In this document: positions 22,614 to 33,399 of the stretch, one piece after another
Numbering within the stretch: position 1 is the first letter of the stretch
Layout: every line of letters starts with the position of its first letter
DNA from: Amoeboaphelidium protococcarum
Lineage: Eukaryota; Aphelidiomycota; Aphelidea
Reading direction: 5' to 3'
NCBI GenBank assembly: GCA_023515745.1
Contig: JALECJ010000020.1
Coordinates: forward strand, 1,736,001-1,800,000
DNA: 64,000 bases
Program-made: the position numbers and the translations under genes
Notes under the pieces: generated by a model
Databases searched by the model: none
What the model saw: only the letters and a program-made list of their open reading frames with translations
What the model was told of the DNA's origin: nothing

Positions 22614-23954
22614 ATGGCAGCTTATAATACGGCAGCTTCAATATTGTTGTGGTCATTTCTACCATCATTTCTGAGTACTGTTGTATTGCGCGTATTTTAC
22701 GCCACTATCGGCCCTTTATTTGTCAAGAGATTCAATGCTAGTCCTGATGGTAAGAGAAATCAAGCATTGTAGTATCAGATCCATTGGAGATACACGCTTT
22801 TGATATTGCTTTCTCTATACCTGGGTGCATCTATCGTGGAGCCGCTGTATGGTTAGATTAATATAGGAAATGTCAACACCACCGTCGCCAGGTAAAAGAT
22901 CCACCAGAATCCGCTTATAACCGAATTTCAAATCACTCCAGAGAATTTCACAACTCGTGCTTTAAAATCTGCATTTAAGAAGAAATCGCTGGCTTATCAT
23001 CCAGACAAGATCTAAAATTAAGACGCTGCGGCTGGTGATGCTGAGTAGTCATTTCTGCGCATTAGAGCACTTTATGAAATTCTGAACAATCCACTGACGC
23101 GTTCGATGTTTGTTGTGTTTGGTCCAGATGCTGAGCAATGTTCCACCATATCCTCCAGTATTGATGCCAATCTAGTCAAGGCGAATGAACAATTTAAATG
23201 CAAGACTTTGGGAGATTTTTACTGGAACTAGATGATGAAAGTGTTGGGATTCTATGGCGGACTAGTCAGTGTTGTGTACTTTATTGAGTTGATTAGTGGC
23301 GCCCTAAGCAAGACGTAGAATTAATCATCCAGTGTACTTCACAATAGAAATCAAGGTCTGTGGTAGTCTTTTGGGATTGGTATGAAATCTGTAAGGTATC
23401 TCATCTTCTTGCTGGCATTTGCAATTGAAATGGATCTTATTCACGGTGCCTTTTCACAGAGTGCCTTTATAGCATCTAAAGATCACTAGAATGCAATGTC
23501 TTCAGACGCGAATTAAATTCCGTCCACGTCTAATACTCTATACTATTTCCGACTTCGTGCTATCTGGCAGTTTCTTAATCAGTTCGCTGGCTGGAGATCT
23601 TGCACCATTTCTGATTAGATTTAGATTTTGCGATCATGGGCTTTGGCTATAGTTATGTTCATGCAATAATCTCTGCCAGTCATTCGGGACCTGTTAACGC
23701 TTTGGGAGACTCAAAGATTGCAGCGCAATTCTCAGGTAAATTCTGGACCTTAAAGTGGATCTGTGGACTTGAAGTAATACATGACAGATTAGAGCTTACT
23801 TCTCAACGCTCTTGAATATTCTTAAAGTCAAGTACTGCATCTGTTGGCATTACCAAGTGATTTGTCAAGCGATGCTGATGGTACACCTCAGACTTAGATG
23901 GATGGAATTCAAACAGCTGTATCTGATCAAGAAGAGGAGTTGGGTGAACGGTGA
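22614..23954 (+). CDS. Membrane-anchored J-domain protein of a mainly fungal family
   Basis: 446 codons, single exon. Two hydrophobic segments at the N-terminus (about residues 5-35 and 62-80) precede a J-domain with the HPD motif in 'KKKSLAYHPDK' (about residue 140) and 'FLRIRALYEILNNPLTRSMF'. Then 'VFGPDAEQC-TISS' and two more hydrophobic segments follow, the layout of a fungal ER-type J-protein family of roughly this length. J-domains stimulate Hsp70 ATPases; a role at the ER membrane is inferred from topology. A Gln/Ser-rich tail ends at TGA 23952. Convergent with the OSTF1-like gene. Confidence 0.78.
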
Positions 23955-24030
23955 GACTAATAAATTACAATGTCCTCATCAGCGTATATATTTCTTAACC
24001 TTTTTAAACTTCAATATATAAAATTCATTC

Positions 24031-24044
24031 CAATCAATCAATCA
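24031..24044 (-). repeat. TGAT repeat at the OSTF1-like stop
   Basis: Read on the minus strand, the stop TGA (24044-24042) is followed by TTGATTGATTGG, giving TGA at 24040-24038 and 24036-24034 too, one per frame. Confidence 0.75.
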
Positions 24045-24819
24045 ATCTTATTCTTCATCGTCTTCCTGTACAGTATTAGAACCACCTGGAGACAGAGCAT
24101 ACGATGGATTCTACAGAAGAGATGCACAATCAACATTCTTGGCCAAATCTCGCGGATACTAGCCTCTGACATTCTTCACTCTGGTCAGTTAAATGCCATC
24201 TGGGTGCTGCAGAATCAACTTGACGGCCTCAGGATAACCTCCCCACGCGGCGCCATGCAGAGCAGTATCTCCAAGAACATTCTATGTGTCAATGACTGGA
24301 TTACCAGCCAGAAGAATCTTGGCGCAATCCAAATGACCAAAACGACATGCCCAATAAAATGCAGTGTTATTCGCACTATCCAAAGTATTGATGGAAGCGC
24401 CAGCCTTCATTAAATCTTTAATAAACTCCACATTGCCTCGCTTAGCTGCCTCATGCAATGGATGATCAATCTCGGAGGATTCTGCCAAAATGTCTGCCGG
24501 AACATATCCCTCCTTGTTATTCACTCTGCACTTGACTCGGTGTCCCAGGGAATTACCACCACCTCCACTCTTATATCCACTCTCAATTATACATACAATA
24601 TCTCCCTCATCAACACTAAGTTCATCTGGCTTCTAAGCTACAATATCAAAGCACTTTATAATTGATCGACAACCGTTGTGAACAATCACAAAACAACATC
24701 ATACCTTTGTACTCTTTAGACACTTTAACAACACTAACCTGTGTCAATCCTCTTCGTCGCGGTACAGCTGGCGGAACTGCCGCGGGAACAGGACCACTCT
24801 ACTAAGTAGTCACTGGCAT
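24042..24819 (-). CDS. OSTF1-like SH3-ankyrin adaptor protein
   Basis: Two exons (24819-24705 and 24637-24042) around a 67-nt intron GTATGA...TTGTAG; 236 aa. The intron splits the SH3 domain so that the join reads 'KEYKAQKPDELSVDEGDIV', a canonical SH3 start, which confirms it. Ankyrin repeats follow: 'IDHPLHEAAKRGNVEFIKDL', 'NNTAFYWACRFGHLDCAKIL' and 'LGDTALHGAAWGGYPEAVKL', the same order and spacing as animal osteoclast-stimulating factor 1, ending in a short acidic tail. OSTF1 proteins bind signalling and cytoskeletal partners; the precise role here is unknown. Proline-rich N-terminus of about 25 residues. Confidence 0.87.
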
Positions 24820-25064
24820 TATATATCAATTTCTATTCAACTTTCGATAATTAATAAAATGGACAATCGACGCTGATCACTTTCCTGTAGAAACGTTGTT
24901 GTGTCAAGTCGGGAAGAAAAAACGGGCGCTTTTAGATCGTTGTTGCGAAGGACACACATACTGAACAGCTGATCATAAGTGGAAGGATCTAAAGAGAACG
25001 CCGTGTGATAATATCTTTAAAGCATTGAAAGCTCAAAAATAAAAACAATAAAATTATACTTCAT

Positions 25065-25898
25065 TCATCGTCGGAGAATCATCAGTAATAAACCGCAGAG
25101 AGAATACCATGTGACGATATACTCGAGATGTTTGTTACGAACATTTAGCGACGCGGTGTTTACAATCGGATCTCTGCCATTGAATTTGTTAGGATCAAGC
25201 AGGTGTTGATTTGCAATAACGTCATGCACAGAGTCTCCCGCAAAAACTTCTTCTATAAACACATTCTAAGGGAAACTGTTCTTCTCATCACCACCCACAA
25301 TCTATCGGCAATACTGAGCTTTATCTTTCATTTCAAGCCAGAGCCATCGAGGGAGGTGATCATTGTTTGGAGTTTAATCGCGCGCGTTCGGATTAATACC
25401 GCACCAATGGAGCAGTCTGGCCATTGAGGATTGGTATGGACGCGGATCTCTGACTATTCCCTCAATTTGAATATTTTGTTCAGTCTCGTTCTAGTTCACG
25501 AATTTACCAACATCATTCACAGGTACCCAGCCTCTATTAACAAGAATCTGCTGCGGACTGCCATAGTGACGTAATCGATGATACCTGAGAGGCTAATAAA
25601 TCTAATATCCAGTATTTTCTGCACCATGCTTCGTTCGCGGTCCTACAAGCATAATTTAATCTCTTCTCACACTTCCTTGCACTTTGACGCGTTAATGTAA
25701 TAGACTATCTATATCCTGACCATCCGTTAAATTGTTCATATCAATTGGATCACTTTATAGTTTCGTCTCCATATCTTGCAGAAGCGTCAACTTGCGCTAA
25801 TAGCGATACACTTGCCACGTTCCCAATCCAAAACACAGAGCGGGAAATGTGTAGAACCATCTTGGATATCTTTTCTTTATCAATCTCGATCTATCCAT
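25065..25898 (-). CDS. SURF1: Surf1, cytochrome c oxidase assembly factor
   Basis: Inner mitochondrial membrane protein needed for heme a insertion during complex IV assembly (Shy1 in yeast). 277 codons, single exon. Two transmembrane segments bracket the intermembrane domain: N-terminal 'WFYTFPALCFGLGTWQVYR' (about residues 14-32) with the conserved G-x-W-Q-x-x-R, and a C-terminal one ending 'LCGLLLMILRR'. Between them are 'LVGPRTKHGAENTGYQIYQP', 'ILVNRGWVPV' and 'IEGIVR', all Surf1 signatures. UAR codons include the Gln just after the first TM. Confidence 0.92.
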
Positions 25899-26115
25899 GA
25901 TTTCAAAATAGCGATTGAATAATGCAAAGAAAATGAAAAGTTCTCTTACTTGAACTCTATCGCTTTCTCGCTCAGAATTTTTTCGTCGTCTGAAGAGAAT
26001 CAGTGCGATCTTTTACTTACTCTCTCTTATAAAGGTGAAGAAAGACCTAGCAAACGAATTGTGTACCGTAATTTCGAGTATGGCTTCGACTGCAATTTAA
26101 TGGGTGAAGGAGAGA

Positions 26116-26445
26116 ATGCCAAAAATCTATCTTATAAATACTAATGAGTATCCAAAGTTTGAGTATCCAAGAAACTCGGGAGTGATGCATGAGTATCCGC
26201 ACTATGTGGTTGCTGGTAAGCGTGTACCTACTGGACACATGGCGTTCGCTGGTATCTTTGGTGTGTTCGTACTATATAAGACTATATCGACTCTGCGCTC
26301 TTTGGGGTCATCGTCATCTTCTGGCAAATCTCATCATCACGAGACTGTTGCTGATGTTCACTTCCCTGCTGTGAAGAGAGACTGGGAGGGTGAGAAGAAG
26401 GAGTTTGTGGAGAGTTATATTTAGACTCACATGAAGAAGCATTGA
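26116..26445 (+). CDS. ATP19: Atp19/subunit k-like ATP synthase membrane protein
   Basis: 109 codons with one hydrophobic segment ('HMAFAGIFGVFVLYKT', about residues 41-56) preceded by 'VVAGKRVPTG' and followed by a charged C-terminus 'EFVESYIQTHMKKH'. This matches the short fungal F-type ATP synthase subunit k (Y/F-x2-x-GK-x-x-P-x-x-x-x-A-x-x-x-x-G, then E-x-x-F-x-x-x-Y-x-x-x-H), a dimer-associated inner-membrane subunit. The family usually has about 70 aa, so an N-terminal extension of about 20 and a Ser/His-rich insert are present. The C-terminal match continues past an in-frame TAG, supporting read-through as Gln. Divergent from SURF1. Confidence 0.68.
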
Positions 26446-26458
26446 TTGATTGATTGAT
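26443..26458 (+). repeat. TGAT repeat overlapping the ATP19 stop
   Basis: The stop TGA at 26443 is the first unit of TGATTGATTGATTGAT, giving TGA at 26443, 26447, 26451 and 26455, so every frame is closed within 12 nt. Confidence 0.8.
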
Positions 26459-26664
26459 GCATTTGATGGTGCTTGCAGAAGCATTACAAGAACCATGATC
26501 GATCATCTTTAGTGAATTTATAAATAACTTTTTACCTGGCTTTGATCTTTTCTATACTCATATCCCCTCATAGTAATAATACGATTGTTATATTTAGGAT
26601 TCTTATTGATTTATAGTGCATTGAACTTATATTGACGGATTTTAAAGTACACTATTGGGACAGT

Positions 26665-29211
26665 ATGATGATCAACACTGGAAAGAAGCAGTCGCAAGAC
26701 AATGTTAAAAACTCTAAACTGCAGTTAGGTGCGGCCACGTAGCAGCAGCAACTTCCAAAATAATTCAACTCAAATGCAGCCGTAGATGTATCGATACTAA
26801 AGTCTTACACTATGCGTGATGATATCAAGTCTGAAGGTATTGGCGGCGTCAAAGATCGCAAAGGGAAATCATCTGATTCGCTGAATTAACAAGATCAGCA
26901 GTATTCAGCTGAAGCACGAGGTGATGAAGACAAGTAGCTGTAATAGCAATCTGTTATCTAAAAATTTATCAGTCGCGTATCTAATCCGTTTAAGCCAAAA
27001 TTCTCTGCTCTGCTGTCAAAGTCAGAAGGAGCGCTGAGTCTATTTACCGCTGTGGATGAAACTTGTGATGCTCCTATTAGCTAGACTGAGGTTATCAAGG
27101 CTCCAATAGTGTTACCGTTCAATATCAAACAAGATGTTGCAGTTAACAATGAATAATTTATAGTCGCGGATGTAAGCAAAGATACTTAGGATGCTAACGA
27201 GCAAGGTGAGATGGACGATATGGTTGGTGAGATATCTCAAGTACAGCCATTGCCGGGGTACTTGAAGCATATTCTTCCGCTGACTGGCGAAAACTTATGC
27301 TTAAAGTTGCAAGATAATCTATCTGATGCGTGTTAGTTGCTTATCTTAGACTTTCGCCCCTTTGCCGCGTTCAATAATTGTAGAATTGTGGACGCAGTGA
27401 ACATTCATTTGCCATCGCTGTTGATGAAGAGATTTCGACGTGGCTCGGTGTAGCATTTATCGGTGGAAACTCTCATTTGCAGTGATGAAGGTAAGCGTCG
27501 CTGGAGAGAGTTGTAAAGTGCGGCTGATGAATTCCATCTTGTGATCTTGGATGATGAATTGCCTTTGGACTAAAGCGGGTGGTTGTAATTGTCAAACTCT
27601 GCCATTTCCGTTGTGATGGCTTTAGTGGACAAGGAGCTTAGCCAAAATACCAAGTGTCGCCCTTTTTATCTGGCCGGAGGCTTTTAGGAATTTCTTGAAT
27701 ACAGTCAGAAATCCAGTCTGGCCCTTGGAGATTTCACATTGTCAAATGAGCGCTGGATCGTGTATGGAAGTGGTGAAGACTCGGTAAAGTTGGCGCTTCC
27801 TGAGAGCAAAGTTTATGGCGGCGACAGCAATCAAGTCGTTCCACAATCGCCGTTAAAATCTGCTTCTATCAAATCAAAGAAATTTGGTCGTAATAGTATG
27901 AGGCTGTCTATCGCTACCCCAACTTTGCCTATATCTGGGCTCAACTTAGGCGGTATAAGTAATATAAGTTCCCCCTCTACCGAGTCGCCGCGTATTTAAA
28001 CTCAAGTGTCCAGATCATTTAACAGCACGAATGAGAGCTTGCAGAGCCCACTTAAGTCTGCCATGTCTTAGAATAGAAAGTCGGCGCGTCTATCTCTGCT
28101 GGGTCATTTGTCGTTGTACAAGTAGCACAATAGTCATCTTGCTCCCAGAAGGTCTCTCGCCGTAGTTCAGGACGACAGTGAGCGTGTTGAATCAGTATGT
28201 GGAGGCTCTTTGGCGGACATGTCGGAGGAATATGAGGACATGATAATGTTGGATGAATCTAATGCACTAAGTAGCAGTCAGAAAGCATCCCCGATTGACC
28301 GCGAGACGCATCTTGATTGCTCTAAAATTTTGGACTGGCTCTACTTGGGTGCTGATCCGACTGTATACAAAAACTCCAACTCTGGAAGTCGTCCATGTAG
28401 TCCAGTGGCCACCAATCGACAGTCCGGCTGTAATTCTAATGAAGTTTGGATTTCAGTGCCATCACCATCAATGTCTCGTCCGACATCTTTGGCTCCTAGA
28501 AGTGCTGCGATTGTCACTGAAATGTATCAGTCATCCGATTCTGAGAGTTAACCATCGTTAAAGTCGCCCCTGTCTAATCCAACTGCATCCAAACGCGTCT
28601 CCTCAGTTACCACCTAGGATGAGGACCGCGTATTCTCTTTTAATCTGCCGCTTGCGGATACCTATAAGACACCAGAATCTGAAGTTGACTAGTCTGTATT
28701 AATGCGTGATGTTCTTCCACCTTAGAACCAGACAAGACACGGCCACATAGTTGATATTGAAGCGACAACTCTAAAGTTGAGAAATTATGGAATTCAAGCG
28801 ATTGTAAATATGGCTCTTGAATGTCCTGACCTTGGACCTCATCTTTCGAAAGCTGAAAATAATGGTGCTTATGGTAAAACTGCTATTCAGTACGAAAAGC
28901 TTGGTATGTGGGACAACACGGAGGAGGACGCAGAGTAAAATGTTTATCAAGCGGCTCAGGTAATCGAGAGTATCCATCGTGCCGACAACCAGAAACTGAT
29001 CTATGTACATTGTAAAGCTGGCAAGTCACGATCTGCAACTGTTGTTATTTTTCTATTGATGAAACTGAATGGATGGTCAGTCTCTGAAGCTTACGATTAC
29101 GTGAAGATGCGGCGCCCTTGTGTCAGTCCTAATCTGGGCTTCATGAGTGTTCTCAACAAGTTAGAGCTTCGTCTTAAAGAGGACAATAGTAAATTAGAGT
29201 AGGATGTATGA
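26665..29211 (+). CDS. Dual-specificity phosphatase with N-terminal rhodanese-like domain (MAP-kinase phosphatase type)
   Basis: 848 codons, single exon. A Gln/Ser-rich N-terminus leads to a Cdc25/rhodanese-like domain (about residues 210-360: 'LLILDFRPFAAFNNCRIVDAVNIHLPS'), as in MAP-kinase phosphatases. Ser-rich linkers follow, then the phosphatase domain split by an insert: 'SKILDWLYLGADPTVYKN' (about 552), then after roughly 140 Ser-rich residues 'RNYGIQAIVNMALECPDL' and the P-loop 'VHCKAGKSRSATVV' with catalytic Cys about 783, then 'VKMRRPCVSPNLGFM'. The rhodanese part appears to lack an active Cys, consistent with a MAPK-docking role. It probably dephosphorylates Tyr/Thr of a MAP kinase. 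Confidence 0.85.
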
Positions 29212-29329
29212 ACGAACATGCAATATAGATACATTTTTGTGATCTTTATTATGATGAGTTTCTTAATGTTCAGCTCAATCTACAAACTTATTCTTCGCCG
29301 TTTAAAATTAGATCTGATCACATATAACA

Positions 29330-30873
29330 ATGAAGTCGTTTGTACACTATACCAGTGATTCCGATTTCCCAATTTAGAACATCCCTTTTGGTGTTATTAG
29401 CACTAAAGGATCTGTAAGTAGTTACATTAATGCATCAGCGGTTTTATTGATAATGTTAAAGTTCGTAGGCTGAAGATAAGCGTCCTGCAAGTCGCATTGG
29501 AGATTTCGCTGTTGACCTTCGCGCATTGGCTACAGCTAATCTCTTCAATGGACCTTTACTGAAGCAACATGCTATCCATGTATTTAGCGAGGTATAATTT
29601 AGCTCTTATAATTATAGTGTTCACTTTAATTGTCTGGTCTGAGGATGATGATCCGTGTCTTTGTAGAGATGTTTGAATGAGTTTATGGCTCTGGGAAAGG
29701 GGGCGTGGCGAGAGGCTCGTGCTACCCTATAGAAGTTGTTGAGTGTGGACGACTAGACTCTGCAGGGTGATGAAGAGTTGAAGCGCAAAGTTTTGATTCC
29801 AATGTCTGATGTGATTGTGCATCTTCCGGCTGACATTGGAGATTATACCGACTTTTATGCGTCCAAGGAGCATGCTACCAACGTTGGCATCATGTTTCGC
29901 GGTAAAGAGAATGCTCTGATGCCAAATTGGACTCATTTGCCTGTTGGATACCATGGACGTGCATCTTCCATTGTTGTCTCTGGTACTGACTTGCACCGCC
30001 CATGCGGTCAGAGAAATACTGCGCCTAAAGGTGAGTAGCCAAAGACAGCTTTCGGTCCATCTTAACGTCTGGACATCGAACTGGAAATGGCCTTCTTCAT
30101 TGGAAGTGGCAATAAGCTGGGCGAATCTGTTTCTGTTGACAATGCTCTAGATCACGTATTCGGTGCTGTATTGATGAACGACTGGAGTGCCCGTGACATT
30201 CAGGCTTGGGAGGTAATTTAAATTTGCATATTTTATAAATCCAAGACTTTACACGATCATATTTCATTGCTACAGTGTAGTATGTTCCGTTAGGACCTTT
30301 CTTGGGCAAGAACTTTGGCACCTCAATTTCACCTTGGATAGTCACAATGGACGCATTGGAAGAGTTTAGAGTCGCTGCGCCTAAGCAGGATCCTGTGCCT
30401 CTGGAGTATTTGAGACAATCTAAGGGCGGTGACAAGACTGCTTATGATATCAAGCTTGGTGTCCACTTGAAAGGTAATGCCTCGTATTGTTCGTTAATCA
30501 CTCATAATGTATGTAAACTTTCTGTGTAGCTAATGAAAGCTAAAAGCATTCCGTAATCAGTTAGTCTAATCTGAAGCATATGTACTGGTCGGTGAGTCAG
30601 TTTGTGGCACACCATACTGTCAATGGTTGTAACTTGCGTCCCGGTGACTTGATTGCCACCGGAACTATTAGCGGACCGACTGAGGACTCTTTCGGCTCCC
30701 TTCTAGAGTTATCTTGGAGTGGAAGCAAGAAGATTGAATTAGAGGGAGGTGTGTCACGTACATTTTTACAGGACGGCGATGAGATTAAGCTGACTGGATA
30801 TGCTTAAGGCGAAGGTTACAGAATTGGATTTGGCGAGTGCACCGGTAAGATTCTACCTGCCAAGTTGAATTGA
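29330..30873 (+). CDS. FAH: Fumarylacetoacetase (tyrosine/phenylalanine catabolism)
   Basis: Hydrolyses fumarylacetoacetate to fumarate and acetoacetate, the last step of tyrosine breakdown. Five exons with matching phases: 29330-29413, 29469-29591, 29667-30212, 30281-30473 and 30530-30873; introns of 55-75 nt all start GTA and end GTAG. The joined 429 aa matches the family length (about 420). Landmarks: '[16 protein letters not shown]' (metal-binding Asp), '[18 protein letters not shown]' (catalytic His), '[12 protein letters not shown]' (metal Glu residues), '[19 protein letters not shown]' spanning intron 3, and '[18 protein letters not shown]'. The 'AWEYVPLGPF' junction fixes the acceptor as GTAG rather than the CAG four bases upstream. 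Confidence 0.95.
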
Positions 30874-31039
30874 TTCTGATTGAATAGGTGATAAGTTATC
30901 TACTGGCTGGCTGGCTGAGAAGGAATGAGAAATCTAAATATAAAAATTAATGAAGATGAAATGTATTCGCATTAGTCACCACATCGGTAATATTTTTAGA
31001 TGCACCATACGTTGCAATTAAAGATACTCTCTCAACAAC

Positions 31040-31757
31040 TCACAAATCTTCATCTTCCTCAGGCAGTGGCTGTTGAGCAGCAGCTTCCAACTCCTTCTTG
31101 TACTGCTCCATCAGTGCAGGATCGACAGACACCTCAGGTGGAGCCAGAGCAGGACTGGCAGCAAACTCCAGATTAGGGCTACCAGTCAACTTACGCGCCA
31201 ACCACAGGAACGGCTTCTCAAAGTTGTAGTTGGACTTGGCAGAGATATCGTAATACTGCAGATTCTTCTTGCGGTGGAACGTGATAGACTTGGCCTTCAC
31301 CTTACGCTCTTTAATATCCACTTTGTTACCACACAGCACAATAGGAATGTTCTCACAGACGCGGACCAAGTCACGATGCCAGTTTGGTACATTCTTATAC
31401 GTGATACGAGAGGTGACATCGAACATGATAATTGCACACTTTCCATTAATACTACACAATTAATAAAGACAGTATTCAATATGAAGTACGAAAATTGATA
31501 TACGACACAGTACAAATATAATCTTACTAATAACCGTCGCGAAGACCACCAAACTTTTCCTATCCAGCAGTGTCCCAAGTGTCAAATCTGATTGGTCCAA
31601 AGTTGGTGGTGAAATTCAGAGGATGCACTTCCACACCAAGAGTGGCCACATATTTCTTTTCAAACTCACCAGTCAAGTGACGCTTCACAAAAGTAGTCTT
31701 TCCCGTACCACCGTCTCCGACTAGAACTAATTTAAAAGTAGGTGTATTGTCAGCCAT
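31040..31757 (-). CDS. RAN: Ran GTPase
   Basis: Small GTPase giving directionality to nuclear transport. Exons 31757-31528 and 31451-31040 around a 76-nt intron GTAAGA...TGTGTAG; 213 aa. P-loop '[20 protein letters not shown]', switch I '[13 protein letters not shown]', switch II '[18 protein letters not shown]', '[12 protein letters not shown]' and the acidic C-terminus 'PLPEEDEDL' identify Ran. The catalytic switch II Gln is TAG (31562-31560), direct evidence that TAG is Gln in an expressed gene. The second ATG context ([10 protein letters not shown]) is used as the start, as in orthologues. Confidence 0.97.
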
Positions 31758-32264
31758 TTTCACTATAATAACTTTCTACTAAATAAAATAAAATTAGAAG
31801 GTTCGTTCTTCTTCGCTTTAGCACAGAAAAAGAGGGAGAGTAACACGCTGTGGAAAGACGCGAGAACTAATGAGAGCTTCGTCTTCTTCTATGAGGGGCA
31901 CCACGTCGAGGCGCGTTTCTCTTTTTTCAGATGAGTCTTGCTCGGTTTCTCATTTTCACTGGTTTGTCGTTGTAGATGAATTACCTCTGCGCAAGGAAAG
32001 ATTGAATGGGCCTTTGATCGAATAGGAAATTTCGGTTTGGGTCATCATCTCTGAATGATGAATGATTGGATCGAACGCTCAATCCAGATTGTTGGTCCAC
32101 TCGTTTCACTTTCATCAATCTATTCAACTAGTTCTTTAGTAAAATTACTGTATTCTAACCAAACATTTACTGAGAAAGTGATGCGTATTTCTTTAACATA
32201 TAATGGTTGTTAAGAACGCTGATTGTCAGAAAAGATACAACTACAATATATATAAAAATCTAAT
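31758..32264. other. Intergenic upstream of Ran
   Basis: 507 bp between the Ran start and the syntaxin stop. CT- and GA-rich with no convincing frame; presumably the Ran promoter. Confidence 0.5.
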
Positions 32265-33173
32265 TCAAAACATTCCAGTAACCTTGGTCACAATAATGAC
32301 AATGACGATTAGCATAAGGAGACAGAACATGATAAAGCACATCTTTTTACGTGACTTCTTCTGCATTTTTACAGCCTTTTTCATCTCTTCTACACCTTTA
32401 TTCGTATGCTCTGCAGCACTGGCGACGTACGTTTCAATCTGATTGATCATTTCACCTTGAGCGTCTACCAAAACGGCCATATCCAAGAACATTTAGTGCA
32501 GCTCTAACACAGACTTTTCAATTTTCATAATATCCTAATGTCTCTCTTGAATATCATATAATGCCTTCTTTGCCTCTGCATGCTGCGCGCCCATGAGAAC
32601 TTACTGCGCAAACATCTGGCCGCCATCGGCTCCCTCCTCAATCGCCCGCTCAATCTCATCAGTGGTAGCATTTGGCTTCACAATTTTGTACTGACGTTCC
32701 AATCTATCCTTGTACTTGTTCTTGTACTTATTTTGCATTTGCTAGTACTCAGTCACTACTTCAATAAACTTCTTAGTCACATTAGTGTGCTGCGATAGTC
32801 TAATTCTTTGCTCTGAGGTCAAGTTTTGTTTCTGGGGATCAGCGCCAGCCTTCTTGTTTTAACTTTCCATCAGTTTGATTCTGTTACGAGCGTTCTAGAT
32901 CGAGACATTAGCTTCGTCCATCAGTGCATCTAGTTTAGATTAATGATCCTTCTAATCGGAGATGGCAGTGAGTGCTTTGGAATGAAACTATTCTATATCT
33001 TGCACCTTGTGTTTGATAGCATTAACAGCAGTTTTAATCTCATCAACCTCTGTGAAAAACTCTTGAAGATTAGCCATCTCGCCACTGGACGGCTGGTCAA
33101 TGTCAATAGTGGTATCAGCAGTCTTGCTAACACCGTCAGGCCCTTTAATATCTAAAAGTCTATCACGAGGCAT
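32265..33173 (-). CDS. Plasma-membrane-type syntaxin (Qa-SNARE, Sso1/syntaxin-1 group)
   Basis: 302 codons, single exon. N-terminal Habc region ('LQEFFTEVDEIKTAVNAI', about residues 37-54), middle 'YKDRLERQYKIVKPNATTDEI', the SNARE helix with 'LDMAVLVDAQGEMINQIE' including the zero-layer Gln, and a C-terminal transmembrane anchor ('MCFIMFCLLMLIVIVIIVTK') ending close to TGA 32265. This is the Qa-SNARE layout for exocytic fusion. A juxtamembrane run of Lys/Arg (KKSRKK) precedes the anchor. The 'KIVKPNAT-DEIE' segment favours the Sso/syntaxin-1 group. Confidence 0.93.
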
Positions 33174-33399
33174 ATTCTCTGGTGTGGTTACTATAATTGT
33201 TTCAATTTAAGATTGAGAGAGTATGTTTCAGCGGGATGAAATCTATTGGTTGCCATGAGCCCATTGAGTTTGGAGCCGAGTTGATCGAAATCGTCGTCAA
33301 GGGAAGTATGAATATTACAATTTTCTAAGCTGTGACTGCGAAGTTAATCAAGTTAAAACTAGAAAGTACAGCTTGCGCTATTTAATATCAGTAAAAACT

